From Candidatus Mycobacterium methanotrophicum (GTDB taxonomy: Bacteria > Actinomycetota > Actinomycetes > Mycobacteriales > Mycobacteriaceae), in contig NZ_CP097320.1 in assembly GCF_023515995.1 (NCBI RefSeq), positions 744,001 to 808,000 of the forward strand: DNA of 64,000 nucleotides, given 5' to 3'. A program made the position numbers and the translations under genes. The first letter of the stretch is position 1. Every line of letters begins with the position of its first letter. Shown piece after piece: positions 7,550 to 16,544 of this stretch. The notes below the pieces were generated by a model, which worked only from the letters and a program-made list of their open reading frames with translations, searched no databases and was not told the DNA's origin.

Positions 7550-8593
7550 ATGAGTTATAACGTGAAACTGTTTTTCGACGATGACCACGAGGCCGAGATC
7601 ACCTGCGAGGCGGACGAGGACATCATCACCGCCGCGTTGCGTCAAGGTCTGATTTTGATGAGCGAATGCCGGGAGGGGGTGTGCGCTACCTGCAAATGCT
7701 TCCTCGCGGACGGCGAATACGGCGCCTTGTTGCCGCATTCGGTGTACGCGCTGACACCCAGCGACGAGGAAGAGGGATTTGTGCTGGGCTGTCGGCTTCG
7801 TCCCACCTCGGATCTGGAGCTCGAGTTCGACTACCCGTTCACGATGGTGCAGCAGTACGTGGAGACCGAACGGCGCGGCAGGCTTTTAGAGGTCGCGATG
7901 GTGTCGGAGACGGTCGCCAGGGTCGTCGTTCAGACGATGGGAGCCCAAGACGTGCTGCGCTACCTGCCCGGGCAGTTCGTTCGGCTGACGCTAGAAAACG
8001 GTGTGAGCCGGGACTTTTCGATGGCCAACGTGTGTGACGACTCGAGGCAGCTGGAGTTCTATATTCGAGTCTATCCAGACGGGAAGTTCTCCAGTTATAT
8101 CAGTCGCGACGCATGTGTGGGCGAAGCCATCAACGTGCACGGGCCCCTGGGGTCGTTCATCCTTCGCGGCAACGATCACACTCCGGTGTTCATTGTCGGC
8201 GGCACTGGTCTGGCGCCGGTGCTGGCGATGCTGCGCGATATGGCTGCTAACCAGCCCGACCGGCATGCGGTGTTGATATTCGGCAACACCAATGTCGGTG
8301 ACGTGTTCGGCGTGGAGCTACTCGAGGGGCTGGGTAAGCAACTGCCCAACCTCAAGGTGCTCTACGGCGTGATCAATCCCGACGAATCGTGGACTGGCGA
8401 CGTCGGCACCGCAACAGCAGTCGCCGAAAGATTCATTTCGGCGACTGATCGGTCGCAGTTCGAGTACTACTATTGTGGGCCGCCGAAAATGATCGAAGCA
8501 ACAACCGAAATGCTCGAAGCGGCAGGGGTGGCCCGCGAACTGCGCCACCACGAAGACTTCGTGCCCAGTAAATTGGAGGAAAGCAATGGCTGA
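7550..8593 (+). CDS. mmoC: Monooxygenase reductase component, FAD and 2Fe-2S (MmoC type)
   Basis: Passes electrons from NADH through FAD and a plant-type [2Fe-2S] cluster to the hydroxylase. It has 347 residues, the same as classic MmoC. The N-terminal ferredoxin domain carries Cys40, Cys45, Cys48 and Cys81 (CREGVCATC ... LGC). The FAD-binding beta-barrel has RDFS at residues 154-157. The NAD(P)-binding half has GGTGLAPV (217-224) and YYCGPPKM. ATG 7550 follows a strong GGAGG at 7541-7545, so the earlier in-frame starts are rejected. Its end overlaps mmoZ by 8 nt, which implies coupled translation. Confidence 0.93.
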   Translation: MSYNVKLFFDDDHEAEITCEADEDIITAALRQGLILMSECREGVCATCKCFLADGEYGALLPHSVYALTPSDEEEGFVLGCRLRPTSDLELEFDYPFTMVQQYVETERRGRLLEVAMVSETVARVVVQTMGAQDVLRYLPGQFVRLTLENGVSRDFSMANVCDDSRQLEFYIRVYPDGKFSSYISRDACVGEAINVHGPLGSFILRGNDHTPVFIVGGTGLAPVLAMLRDMAANQPDRHAVLIFGNTNVGDVFGVELLEGLGKQLPNLKVLYGVINPDESWTGDVGTATAVAERFISATDRSQFEYYYCGPPKMIEATTEMLEAAGVARELRHHEDFVPSKLEESNG

Positions 8594-9146
8594 ATTGAGA
8601 AAAACGAGCGGGCGGAGGCGCGCGCGGGCCGAGGCGGTGCCGGAGGGTGCCGCGTGGCGGACGGAACAGACAATGTACGGCGACACCGAGTTGCGCAACA
8701 AGTGGGCGGAACAGGCCGACCGGTTGTCGGACTTGGGCGACGCGGTGAAGGTGCTCGCTAAATGGCGGGCCGACCACTGGGGTTTCTACGACCAGGACGC
8801 GCTTTGGGTCGAGAACCGTCTGGAAAAGCGTGTCGCGGTCCTGAGGTTGGCGTCGATGTCGGACGATGAGTTTCGCACGCGGACCCTTTTCGGCGAGGAT
8901 GCAGCCGCGGTGTGCGCGGACGCGCTGAAGCGGGCCACTGCCGCCGGTTCGGACTTCAAGGAGATCGAACGCGTCAACGACGAGTTCCGCAAGAAGTACA
9001 AGCCGCCGATGATGCCGACGAACCTGTTCATGCCGACCGAGCGAAAAATCGCCGAACTGCTGCAGAAAAACCGCATGATCGACTTCAGCGCGATGACGGA
9101 AGCCGAGTTTCGCGCGATGCGCGGTGTCGTAGTCCAGTCGGGTTAA
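8586..9146 (+). CDS. mmoZ: Soluble monooxygenase hydroxylase, gamma subunit
   Basis: The small gamma subunit that binds the outside of the hydroxylase dimer. It has 186 residues against about 170 in MmoZ, with an Arg-rich start of about 20 residues. Conserved features are ELRNKWAEQADRL, WVENRLEKRVAVL, FGEDAAAV, FRKKYKPPMMPTNLF and FRAMRGV, which match MmoZ (IEAKLEEKVAVL, AFGEDAKSV, FRQAYKPPIMPVNYF). GGAGGA lies 7 nt before ATG 8586, within mmoC. It is the last gene of the operon. In methanotrophs it precedes mmoD and mmoC, so its place here is a rearrangement shared with the mycobacterial smo type. Confidence 0.92.
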   Translation: MAELRKTSGRRRARAEAVPEGAAWRTEQTMYGDTELRNKWAEQADRLSDLGDAVKVLAKWRADHWGFYDQDALWVENRLEKRVAVLRLASMSDDEFRTRTLFGEDAAAVCADALKRATAAGSDFKEIERVNDEFRKKYKPPMMPTNLFMPTERKIAELLQKNRMIDFSAMTEAEFRAMRGVVVQSG

Positions 9147-9191
9147 TCGACGAACAGAGGTTCGATAATCGATTTGGTGGTGCTTCATGAG

Positions 9192-9242
9192 GTTGGCCTC
9201 GGCGGGTCGTCGCGTAACAGCGCGAGGCCCGTCGAGGCCAAC
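9192..9242 (+). terminator. Candidate rho-independent terminator of the mmo operon
   Basis: A 16-bp inverted repeat, GTTGGCCTCGGCGGGT (9192-9207) with GCCCGTCGAGGCCAAC (9227-9242), has at most two imperfect pairs and a 19-nt loop. It starts 46 nt after the mmoZ stop. It lacks a clear T-run, as many mycobacterial terminators do. Confidence 0.55.
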
Positions 9243-10000
9243 TTGATTGAGCCACGCCTTGCCGGCGATGCGTCTCGTTGGGCGACACTGGCCTGCACAC
9301 CGGGGAACAGCCGTTGGGCTCGAAGAGCTTCCCCGGGTTCGGTGGCACGGGCCACAGGCCGCTCTCGGTGGGATTTGGCTACCGCGCAAGCCTTCTGAGG
9401 TGTCTACCCCCCCGGTCGTTGTTTCCAAAATACGCCGTAGATGGCCCGCGAGAGGGCTTTGGGCGGGCATCCCCGCCCCTTCGTTCGTCACCTCGAACCG
9501 CGAACCCCCAGCGCCCCCCTCGGCACGCTGAGATTATGACCCGCCCACACGTCCAACTGCGGACTCGCGCCGGCTGCACCACCGGTGATCTGGTGCACGG
9601 GGCAGCTGAAGAAACTGGCTGGCGAACTCGGGCTTGGACCTGTCGGCCACCGACGCCGACGACGCCGCGGCCGCCGGCAACACCGGCTTGCGCGCCGAAT
9701 CGGCGACCGGGTCGTGGTCTTGGTCGACGGAATCGAGACAACAGCTACTGGGGGATCCCGACCAGCCCCGAGTACGCAAAGACTTGGGGGAGGCCCGGGT
9801 GACGACTCCGCAGATTTGGCGCCTGTCCGCCGAGGACCGCAGTTAGGTCACTGGGCGATAGCAAGGTGCCGTGCGCGTCCTGCTGTTCGGAGCGTCGCAT
9901 CCCCCGCAGCGCGCCGGGTTCCGTTCTGGAACAGCTTCAGCACCGGCGAGTCCGACCAGGTCAAGATCGTCGACAAATGGCGCAGTCGCCGTCGCCGCCA
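9243..10000. other. 758 bp without a convincing gene
   Basis: Several frames stay open because of the high GC content, but none has a ribosome site or recognisable motif, and the codon pattern changes frame repeatedly. The stretch 9580-9700 gives short plausible peptide pieces (QLKKLAGELGL in one frame, DLSATDADDAAAAGN in another), as expected of a frameshifted relic I cannot name. Confidence 0.5.
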
Positions 10001-10166
10001 GTCACCCGAGGCGATGGTGCGCTGTCTGCCGCCAAACTCGTTGGTGCGCAAGAAAATATCGTTGGCGATGCCGTCGAGTTTCTGCTGCTCCTCGCCTTGG
10101 ACATCGACGGTGCCCCGCCTGACCGATAACGCCGGAGAGAGCACCCCGACGCGATGCCCTGTGTGA
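10001..10166 (-). pseudogene. Relic of class I fructose-1,6-bisphosphatase
   Basis: Read on the minus strand, the pieces GALSGVIGQAG and TVDVQGEEQQKLDGIANDIF join across one extra G in a GGGG run (10113-10116), then continue NEFGG and TIASGD. This matches the N-terminal region of class I FBPase (GVLGSAG-ENVQGE-QKKLD-AN, then MASEE). The catalytic DPLDGSSN segment and everything after it are missing. Mycobacteria normally rely on the class II enzyme GlpX, so a class I gene would once have been an accessory, perhaps linked to a carbon-fixation or C1 pathway. Family assignment is by eye on about 50 residues. Confidence 0.6.
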
Positions 10167-10503
10167 CAGGGTTAGGTGAGACAACAGCAGTATAAGCCAC
10201 TCTTGGGTAGGACGGCCCTCGGCACGGGCACGGCGCTGCCAGATCCGGGTAGGCGCGTCCGGCCGCAGTACTGCGCGTCGGACGGCTCTTTTTGCAGCGG
10301 CCACGTCGAGCGCACGGCGGACCGGTCCCGCCACATCAAACTTCGATGCCAGGCGCAGCAACTCCGCTGGTGCCGCGTCACGTCGGCGCAGGGCAAACAC
10401 CACATTGGACAAGGCCTTTGAGTAGCCACCGATTCGGCGCGGGCTCCACTTGGTGTTGTCGATCGTCCGGCTCCTGTGACGGGATTGTCGGGTTGCGGGA
10501 TCC
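10167..10503. other. 337 bp with no assignable gene
   Basis: A minus-strand frame (10412 downwards) gives a protein-like start, MSNVVFALRRRDAAPAELL, and runs into the FBPase relic, but I recognise no family and see no ribosome site. It is probably part of the same decayed region. Confidence 0.4.
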
Positions 10504-10887
10504 CTAACGCGCCAGGCGCGCCACGGATTCGGAGTCCGTGACGAGTACGCTCTTGCTCTCCAACCGGATCCAGCCGCGGTGGGCGAAGGCGGCCAGCGCC
10601 TTGTTCACGCTCTGCCGCGATGCCCCGACCAGCTGGGCGATCTTGTCTTGGGTCAGCTCGTGGGTGACGCGCAGCGCGCCGCCCTCCTGGCTGCCGAACC
10701 GCCGCGCGAGCTGCAGCAGCTGCTTGGCGATCCAGGCGCGCAGCGCGTCGCGGTCCATCGACACCGCGCGAACCTCGCTGATCGTGGTCGCACCGGTCGC
10801 GCGCGGCCCTGGGTCGAAGATCGACACGGGTAGCGCGCTGGGCTCGACTCCCTGAAAAATCGCAGACCGGGCCAGAATTGCGTCTAC
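10504..10887 (-). pseudogene. Crp-family regulator with two internal deletions and lost start codon
   Basis: The residues match mycobacterial Crp (Rv3676 type) closely: [18 protein letters not shown], then SIFDPGPR...[19 protein letters not shown], then [44 protein letters not shown] and HRGWIRLE to the end. About 60 residues (most of the cyclic-nucleotide beta-roll) are missing after VEPSA, and about 35 (the C-helix) after LRAWIA. Both joins are in frame. The first codon is GTA where Crp has GTG, so no start is left at that place. The HTH is intact, so a short DNA-binding fragment could exist if a TTG at 10938 is used. A true Crp gene is expected elsewhere. Confidence 0.8.
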
Positions 10888-11164
10888 GTTGCCCGCTGGG
10901 CAACTCGGCGCAGCAACCACTAAGCTAAGCCGCCGCAATCAGCGGTCGGCGATCCGGTGCTAACGTCGCGGCCATCACAACCGACGTCGCTTTGTAAGCC
11001 ACAGACGAATGTGAGCGGGATCGCAAAGGCACTGGGAGAGTGAACATTACGATTCCTTACTGACTTAGGGTCATCGATAGGTCTGAAGAGACCTGTCCGC
11101 GGCCATGTGCGCGGGAGCGAATTCGGCGCCGGACCACATTGTGGGCGCGACGCTGCATCGCCAG

Positions 11165-12991
11165 CTAACCGGCGGCGAGTCGTTGTTTGAGGTTGCCCAG
11201 CTCCCGTCGTAGGGCGTCGGGAAGTTTGTTGCCACCGATGGTTGCGTACCACGTATCGATCGATTCGATCTCGGTTGCCCACTCGGTCGGGTCGACCTTA
11301 AGCGCGGCAAGGACTTTCGTGTCGTCGTATGCGGCGCTGTCGAATCCGTCGAGGTCGAGGTCGTCGAAGTAAGGGATGTCGCCGATCGGCGTCCGGAGAG
11401 CGTCGACGCCGCCGTCGATGCGTTGCAGTGCCCATTTGAGTATCCGGGTGTTTTCGCCGAAGCCTGGCCACAGGAACGAGCCGTCGTCGCCGCGGCGGAA
11501 CCAGTTGACGTAGAAGATTTTCGGCAATAAGTCCGGGTTGGCGTTCGCGCCGATGTCGAGCCAGTGCTGAAAATAGTCGCCGACGTGGTAGCCGATGAAC
11601 GGCAGCATCGCCATCGGGTCGCGGCGTACGACGCCGACCGTGCCGGTGGTGGCGGCGGTGGTTTCCGAGGACAGGGTGGAGGCCAGGAACACCCCGTGTT
11701 GCCAGTTGAAGGCTTGGGTGACCAGCGGGATGGTGCTGGCGCGCCGACCGCCGAAGAAGATCGCCGAGATTGGTACGCCGGCCGGATCATTCCATTCGGG
11801 CGCCACAGTGGGGCATTGCTGGATCGGGGTGCAGTAGCGGGAGTTGGGATGCGCGGCGGGCTCGCCCGAGTCCGGGGTCCAGTCGCGCCGTTTCCAGTCG
11901 GTGAGATGACGGGGTGGGTCTTCGGTCATGCCTTCCCACCAGATGTCGCCGTCGTCGGTGAGGGCGACGTTGGTGAAGATCGAGTTCCCGCGTTCGATGG
12001 TGGCCATCGCGTGCGGGTTGGTGCGCGCGCTGGTGCCGGGGGCGACGCCGAAAAATCCGGCTTCGGGGTTGGTGGCATACAGCCGGCCGTCGTCGCCGAA
12101 TCGCATCCAGGCGATGTCGTCGCCGATGGTTTGCGCGGTCCACCCGTCGAGGGTGGGATGCAGCATCGCGAGGTTGGTCTTGCCGCACGAGGAGGGGAAG
12201 GCGGCGGCGATGTAGTGCACCTCGCGCTGCGGGTTGGTGAGTTTGAGGATGAGCATGTGCTCGGCCAGCCAGCCCTCGTCGCGGGCCATCTTCGAGGCGA
12301 TGCGCAGCGAGTAGCATTTCTTGCCCAGCAGGGCGTTGCCGCCGTAGCCGGAGCCGTAGCTCCAGATCGTGCGTTCGTCGGGAAAGTGGGAGATGTACTT
12401 GGTGTGGTCGCACGGCCACGCCACGTCGGCCTGCCCGGGATGCAGCGGCGCGCCTACCGAGTGCAGGCAGCGGACAAACTCGGCGTCGGCGAGTTGCTCC
12501 CACACCGGGGTGCCCGAGCGCGTCATGATCTGCATGGAGACCGCCACGTATTCCGAATCGGTGACCTGCACCCCGTACTTGGGTTCGGCGGCATCCAGCG
12601 GTCCCATGCAGAATGCGATCACATACATGGTGCGCCCGGTCATCGCGCCGCGATACTCCTCGGTCATCACGGTTTTCATGTCGACCGGGTCCATCCAGTT
12701 GTTGGTGGGCCCGGCGTCGGACTCCTGCTGCGAGCAGATGAAGGTGCGGTCTTCGACACGCGCCACATCCTCGGGGTCCGACGTGCACCAGAACGAGTTG
12801 GGCTTGCGTGGTAGCCGCACGAAGGTGCCCTTATCCACCAGAAGTGTTGTCAGACGCCGCCATTCGTCGTCGCTGCCGTCACACCACACCACCGCGTCGG
12901 GTGTGGTCAGGTCGGCCACGGTGTGGACCCAGTCGATGACCGCGGGGTTGGTTGTTGGGGCGCTGGCGTGCGCGCTCACGGTGGCTGTCAT
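11165..12991 (-). CDS. pckG: Phosphoenolpyruvate carboxykinase (GTP)
   Basis: Interconverts oxaloacetate plus GTP with phosphoenolpyruvate, CO2 and GDP; first step of gluconeogenesis. It has 608 residues, close to M. tuberculosis PckA (606), and similarity runs end to end: [31 protein letters not shown], the P-loop kinase-1a motif [13 protein letters not shown], the GDDIAWM metal site, and [16 protein letters not shown] 12991 follows GGAGGA; the upstream in-frame start at 13117 lacks a ribosome site. An ArsR regulator is encoded 186 bp upstream on the same strand. The N-terminus and the alpha-helical tail differ noticeably from PckA, so this may be a second paralogue. Confidence 0.95.
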   Translation of the reverse strand: MTATVSAHASAPTTNPAVIDWVHTVADLTTPDAVVWCDGSDDEWRRLTTLLVDKGTFVRLPRKPNSFWCTSDPEDVARVEDRTFICSQQESDAGPTNNWMDPVDMKTVMTEEYRGAMTGRTMYVIAFCMGPLDAAEPKYGVQVTDSEYVAVSMQIMTRSGTPVWEQLADAEFVRCLHSVGAPLHPGQADVAWPCDHTKYISHFPDERTIWSYGSGYGGNALLGKKCYSLRIASKMARDEGWLAEHMLILKLTNPQREVHYIAAAFPSSCGKTNLAMLHPTLDGWTAQTIGDDIAWMRFGDDGRLYATNPEAGFFGVAPGTSARTNPHAMATIERGNSIFTNVALTDDGDIWWEGMTEDPPRHLTDWKRRDWTPDSGEPAAHPNSRYCTPIQQCPTVAPEWNDPAGVPISAIFFGGRRASTIPLVTQAFNWQHGVFLASTLSSETTAATTGTVGVVRRDPMAMLPFIGYHVGDYFQHWLDIGANANPDLLPKIFYVNWFRRGDDGSFLWPGFGENTRILKWALQRIDGGVDALRTPIGDIPYFDDLDLDGFDSAAYDDTKVLAALKVDPTEWATEIESIDTWYATIGGNKLPDALRRELGNLKQRLAAG

Positions 12992-13177
12992 GAAATCTCC
13001 TCCGGTGTTATCGGTGTTATCGGTGAGGGTTTGCGATACGTGGTGGGCGATGGCGCTGGCCAGCCGCGGGCCATTCGGCTCCGTCGAGGCGGGTGACCCC
13101 AGACCCACCTGATGCATTGAATTTAGAAATTATGCAAGTAGCAGCAGAAGCGCCTGCCGCCGTCGTTTCGGCCGACA

Positions 13178-13531
13178 TCAGCCGGTGGCTTCGGCGATCA
13201 CCGCGGGCAGGTCTTCGAGGAGTTCCGCCTGGCCGGCGACGACTCCGGTGAGGATGGCCCGCGCCACAGCCAGCAGTTCGGCGACCCGTGGCGAGGTCAG
13301 CGTGTAGGACACCGACAGCCCTTCCCGCCGGGCGGTCACCAAACCGGCGCGCCGTAGCACAGCCAACTGTTGTGACAGGTTGGCGGGCTCGACACCGACC
13401 TCGGGCAGCATCTCCGACACCGCGTATTCACGGTCGCTGAGCAGCTCGAGTATGCGGATGCGAGCGGGATGGCCAAGCGTTTTGAAAAAGTCCGCCTTCA
13501 TCTGATACAGCGGCTGGCGCGACTTGGCCAC
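13178..13531 (-). CDS. ArsR-family winged-helix regulator
   Basis: A 117-residue ArsR/SmtB-type repressor related to the one at 20630: FFKTLGHPARIRILELL (about residues 12-28), recognition helix NLSQQLAVLRRAGLV, and wing RREGLSVSYTL. No metal-binding Cys pair is visible, so the signal is not an obvious metal. GTG 13531 is chosen because GGAGGG precedes it by 4 nt; the ATG at 13558 has no ribosome site and overlaps a palindrome. It lies between the hyc operon and pckG on the same strand, so it may control either or both. Confidence 0.88.
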   Translation of the reverse strand: MAKSRQPLYQMKADFFKTLGHPARIRILELLSDREYAVSEMLPEVGVEPANLSQQLAVLRRAGLVTARREGLSVSYTLTSPRVAELLAVARAILTGVVAGQAELLEDLPAVIAEATG

Positions 13532-13549
13532 GATGCCCTCCCAACTGAC

Positions 13550-13568
13550 AACAAACACTATGTTTGTT
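13550..13568. promoter_or_regulatory. Perfect inverted repeat upstream of ArsR gene
   Basis: AACAAACA-CTA-TGTTTGTT is a perfect 8+8 inverted repeat 19 bp upstream of the GTG at 13531. AT-rich perfect palindromes of this size are typical ArsR operators, so autoregulation is likely. Confidence 0.55.
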
Positions 13569-13570
13569 AC

Positions 13571-13586
13571 TTGCGAATTTTAGCAA
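13571..13586. promoter_or_regulatory. TTGC-N8-GCAA palindrome, site A
   Basis: TTGCGAATTTTAGCAA. The same motif recurs at 21065-21080 and 21679-21694 (consensus TTGCGAWTNTWAGCAA), each time in a short AT-rich regulatory gap. It is a probable operator of one shared regulator. Confidence 0.5.
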
Positions 13587-13617
13587 ATAACTACGTCAAT
13601 TGGAATGGTGTCGCTGT

Positions 13618-15096
13618 TCACAGGTCGTTGCCGGCGTAGGACAGGTTGAAGCTCTTGTTGGTCAACGGGAAATCGGGGACGATCGTATCGGCCATCGCGA
13701 CCGGCAGCGCCGGCCAGTTGAACCAGGACGGGTCAACGATCTTAGCGCGGGTGATACGCGAATCTGCGGCGACCTCGACGCGGTGCACGATGGTGCCGCG
13801 CCAGCCTTCGACGATGCCGACACCGCTGCGCGGGCCACCAACCGCCGGTGTCGGTGTGCTGTGTTCGGTGGCGCCGGTGTGCGATTCGACCAGGTGGCCG
13901 GCCAACGCGGCGGAGGCGGCGAATTCGTCGCGCCGGACCGTGTAGCGGGCCAGCACGTCGCCCGCCGACTGGGTGATCTCGGTGACGGGCAGCGCGACGA
14001 AGGGGTGCTCGAGTCGGGCGTCGGTGCGAATGCCGCTTGCCCGGGCGACATATCCCAGGCAGCCCATGGCACAGGCGTCGTCGTTGCGCAGGACGGCGGT
14101 GCCGGTGAAGCGGTCGTAAACGACGCTGTTACCCAGTGTCAGCTCGGCAACCTCGGCGAGGTCGGCGGCGATGGAGCGCAGCTGCCCCGCGTCGGGGAGC
14201 GTATGCAGCGTGACGCCGCCCGGGCGGATGGCCCCGCGCAGCAGCCGGTGCCCGGTGACAGCGGCGTTGACGCGCAGTAGTTGTTCGCGGATGCGTTGGG
14301 CGTGCGCGTTGGCCAGGGCGAATCCCACGTCGTTGGCAAGGGCGCCGAGATCGGTGGCGTGGTTGTAGAGCCGTTCGAGTTCGACCAGCAGGGCCCGCAG
14401 CCGGTGCACATGGTCGGGCACCTCGATTCCGAGGGCGTCTTCGACGGCGAGGCTGTGCGCAAGAGCGTGCGCGGCGGAGGTGTCACCGCTGACCCGTTCG
14501 GCGAGATCGACTGCGCCGCCGGCGATGCGGCCGTGAAAAAGTCGCTCGAGACCGCGGTGCACGAACCACAACCGTGCCTTGACCCGCAGCACGGTTTCGC
14601 CGACGACGGAGAACCGAAAGTGGCCGGATTCGATCAGCCCGGCGTGCACCGGGCCGACCGGGATCTCATACACCCCGGCGCCCTCGACGGTGAGGAACGG
14701 GAAGTGACCGGTCGCCGCGAATTCGGGCGCCGGGCCCGCGTCGATACGCATGGGATGCCAGCCTTCGGGCCAGTGCGCGTGGCGGACCAGGCGGCGCGGC
14801 CGGGGATGACCGATCGGGCGGATGCCGTACAGGTCGAGCATTTCGCGCTCGAAGCGGCCGGCCGGGAACGACAGATACGCCAGCGACGGTAGCGACGGAT
14901 CATCGGCGGGGAGAACGCGTTCGAGCTCGACACGGCGGTCGGGCCAGCCGGCGAGGAACAGATAGACGACCCGCAACCTGTCTCCGTCATCGTGGGCTGC
15001 GACCAGTGCCAGCCGGAAACCGCTGGCCGTGAGTTCTTCGGCCCTGTCGGGCAGTTCGTCGGCCGACACCCGCTGCCGCGACCATTCCGACGTCAT
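13618..15096 (-). CDS. hycE: HycE-like large subunit (NuoCD-type fusion) of a complex-I-like membrane complex
   Basis: A 492-residue protein. Residues 1-120 resemble the 30-kDa NuoC domain (FPAGRFEREMLDLYGIRP) and 140-492 the 49-kDa/hydrogenase large-subunit domain. In group 4 NiFe hydrogenases the Ni ligands lie in an RxCGxC motif and in DPCxxC near the C-terminus. Here the first region reads ERVSGDTS (200-207) and the end reads PDFPLTNKSFNLSYAGNDL, so all four cysteines are absent and the protein cannot bind a NiFe centre. It corresponds to Rv0087 of M. tuberculosis. It is the last gene of the operon; its ATG overlaps the stop of hycQ (ATGA). Confidence 0.88.
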   Translation of the reverse strand: MTSEWSRQRVSADELPDRAEELTASGFRLALVAAHDDGDRLRVVYLFLAGWPDRRVELERVLPADDPSLPSLAYLSFPAGRFEREMLDLYGIRPIGHPRPRRLVRHAHWPEGWHPMRIDAGPAPEFAATGHFPFLTVEGAGVYEIPVGPVHAGLIESGHFRFSVVGETVLRVKARLWFVHRGLERLFHGRIAGGAVDLAERVSGDTSAAHALAHSLAVEDALGIEVPDHVHRLRALLVELERLYNHATDLGALANDVGFALANAHAQRIREQLLRVNAAVTGHRLLRGAIRPGGVTLHTLPDAGQLRSIAADLAEVAELTLGNSVVYDRFTGTAVLRNDDACAMGCLGYVARASGIRTDARLEHPFVALPVTEITQSAGDVLARYTVRRDEFAASAALAGHLVESHTGATEHSTPTPAVGGPRSGVGIVEGWRGTIVHRVEVAADSRITRAKIVDPSWFNWPALPVAMADTIVPDFPLTNKSFNLSYAGNDL

Positions 15097-16544
15097 CGCA
15101 GGGCTCCGATCTGGCTTGCGGCGGCGCTGAACAGGTCGGTGAACGGGCCGGCGGTGACACCGAGGACGATCGAGGCGGCGACGCCGACGAGCAGGGCCGC
15201 GGTGATGGGGGGCGCCGCGGCGGCCGCAGGGCCGAGCAGCAGACGGCCAGCGTTGCGCACCAGCGCGGTGAAAGCGATGGCGATCAGCAGCATCGCGGCG
15301 CCAAGGACCCAGGCCAGCCGGGCATCAGCCAGCGCGCGGGCGATGGCCAGCTCGCTGGCAAACATCGCGAACGGCGGCAGGCCCAGCAGGACGATCAGCC
15401 CGACGGCGAACGACCCGCCGATCAGGCGTGAGCGTTGCACGACGCCGGTGATGTCGGCGATGGCGGTGGAGCCGTGTGCGGACTGCAGTTGTCCGCCGGC
15501 CAGGAACAGCACCGTCTTGCCGATGCCGTGCGCCAGGACGTGCAGCAGCAGCGCCGCGATCGCCAGCGTGGTCCCGGCCGCCGCCGCGATTGCGATCAAC
15601 CCCATGTTCTCCATCGACGAGTACGCCAGCATCCGTTTAACATCGCCGGTCACGGTCAGCATGAGCGCAGCGACCAGCAGCGTGGCCAACCCGACCGTGA
15701 GCAGCCCGGCGCGCAGAAATGTGGGGCCGGCGGCGGCGTCGATGATCGGTTTGATGCGGATCAGCACCGACATCGCCACCGACAGCAACACCCCGCTCAT
15801 CAGCGCCGAGACCGGGGCTGGCGCCTGGCTGTGCGCGTCGGCCAGCCAGGTGTGAAAGGGCGCCAGCCCGGCCTTGGCGCCGTAGCCGATCAGCAGCAGA
15901 CCGCACGCGAGCCGGGTGACCGCCGGATCGAGGGTGTGTGCGTAGGCGGTGAGTACGTCGAGGTTCAGTGCGTGCGCGGTCGGCGCGCCGGCGTGGCGTG
16001 CGGCGAAGTACAGCAGCACGGTGCCCAGGAAGGCGATCGCGATGCCGACCGAGCAGATGATGACGTATTTCCAGGTCGCTTCCAGCGCGGTGCGGGTGCG
16101 GCGGTGCCCGACCAGGAAGGCGGTGATGACCGTGGTGGCCTCGATGGCCACCCAGATCACGCCGATGTTGTTGGCACACACCGCCAGGACCATCGCGGCG
16201 AGGAACGCTGGTGTCAATGTCCCGTACAGCCTGGCGCCGGCGGCGTCGGTGTGGCCGTGGGCGCATTCGGCATCGATGTAGCCGATGCTGGCCCAGGTGG
16301 CCAGCGTGCCGACAACCCCGATGACAATGAGCATGGTGACCGACAGGGCGTCGACCCGCAGCAGGCCACCCAGCGCGAAGTACTGGCGCGACCCGACGGT
16401 GAACCCGAGCGCTGCACCGCAGCCGAGCACCGTGGTCGCCGAGAGCACGGTCACTGAGCTGGTGAGGCGGCGCCACCCGAGCGCCGACGCGGCGCCCGCC
16501 GCGGCCAGCGGCGCGAGCACCGCGGCCAGTAACAGTCCTGTCAT
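15093..16544 (-). CDS. hycQ: HycQ/HyfF-like proton-translocating membrane subunit
   Basis: A NuoL/M/N-type antiporter-like subunit of 483 residues with about 14 predicted hydrophobic segments, including the conserved SMENMGLIAIA and PPFAMFASE regions. It corresponds to Rv0086. ATG 16544 overlaps the stop of the preceding gene by 1 nt (TGATG); the longer in-frame extension to 17132 is an out-of-frame reading of hycP and is discarded. Within the complex it would move protons while the HycE/NuoB-like arm carries out redox chemistry. Confidence 0.85.
   Translation of the reverse strand: MTGLLLAAVLAPLAAAGAASALGWRRLTSSVTVLSATTVLGCGAALGFTVGSRQYFALGGLLRVDALSVTMLIVIGVVGTLATWASIGYIDAECAHGHTDAAGARLYGTLTPAFLAAMVLAVCANNIGVIWVAIEATTVITAFLVGHRRTRTALEATWKYVIICSVGIAIAFLGTVLLYFAARHAGAPTAHALNLDVLTAYAHTLDPAVTRLACGLLLIGYGAKAGLAPFHTWLADAHSQAPAPVSALMSGVLLSVAMSVLIRIKPIIDAAAGPTFLRAGLLTVGLATLLVAALMLTVTGDVKRMLAYSSMENMGLIAIAAAAGTTLAIAALLLHVLAHGIGKTVLFLAGGQLQSAHGSTAIADITGVVQRSRLIGGSFAVGLIVLLGLPPFAMFASELAIARALADARLAWVLGAAMLLIAIAFTALVRNAGRLLLGPAAAAAPPITAALLVGVAASIVLGVTAGPFTDLFSAAASQIGALR

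Noticed and set aside
11564..12814. 416-codon plus-strand frame opposite pckG
   Set aside because: Shadow frame; pckG on the other strand is end-to-end homologous to PEP carboxykinase.
13618..15096. HycE as an active NiFe hydrogenase or formate hydrogenlyase subunit
   Set aside because: All four nickel-binding cysteines are absent from both motif regions.
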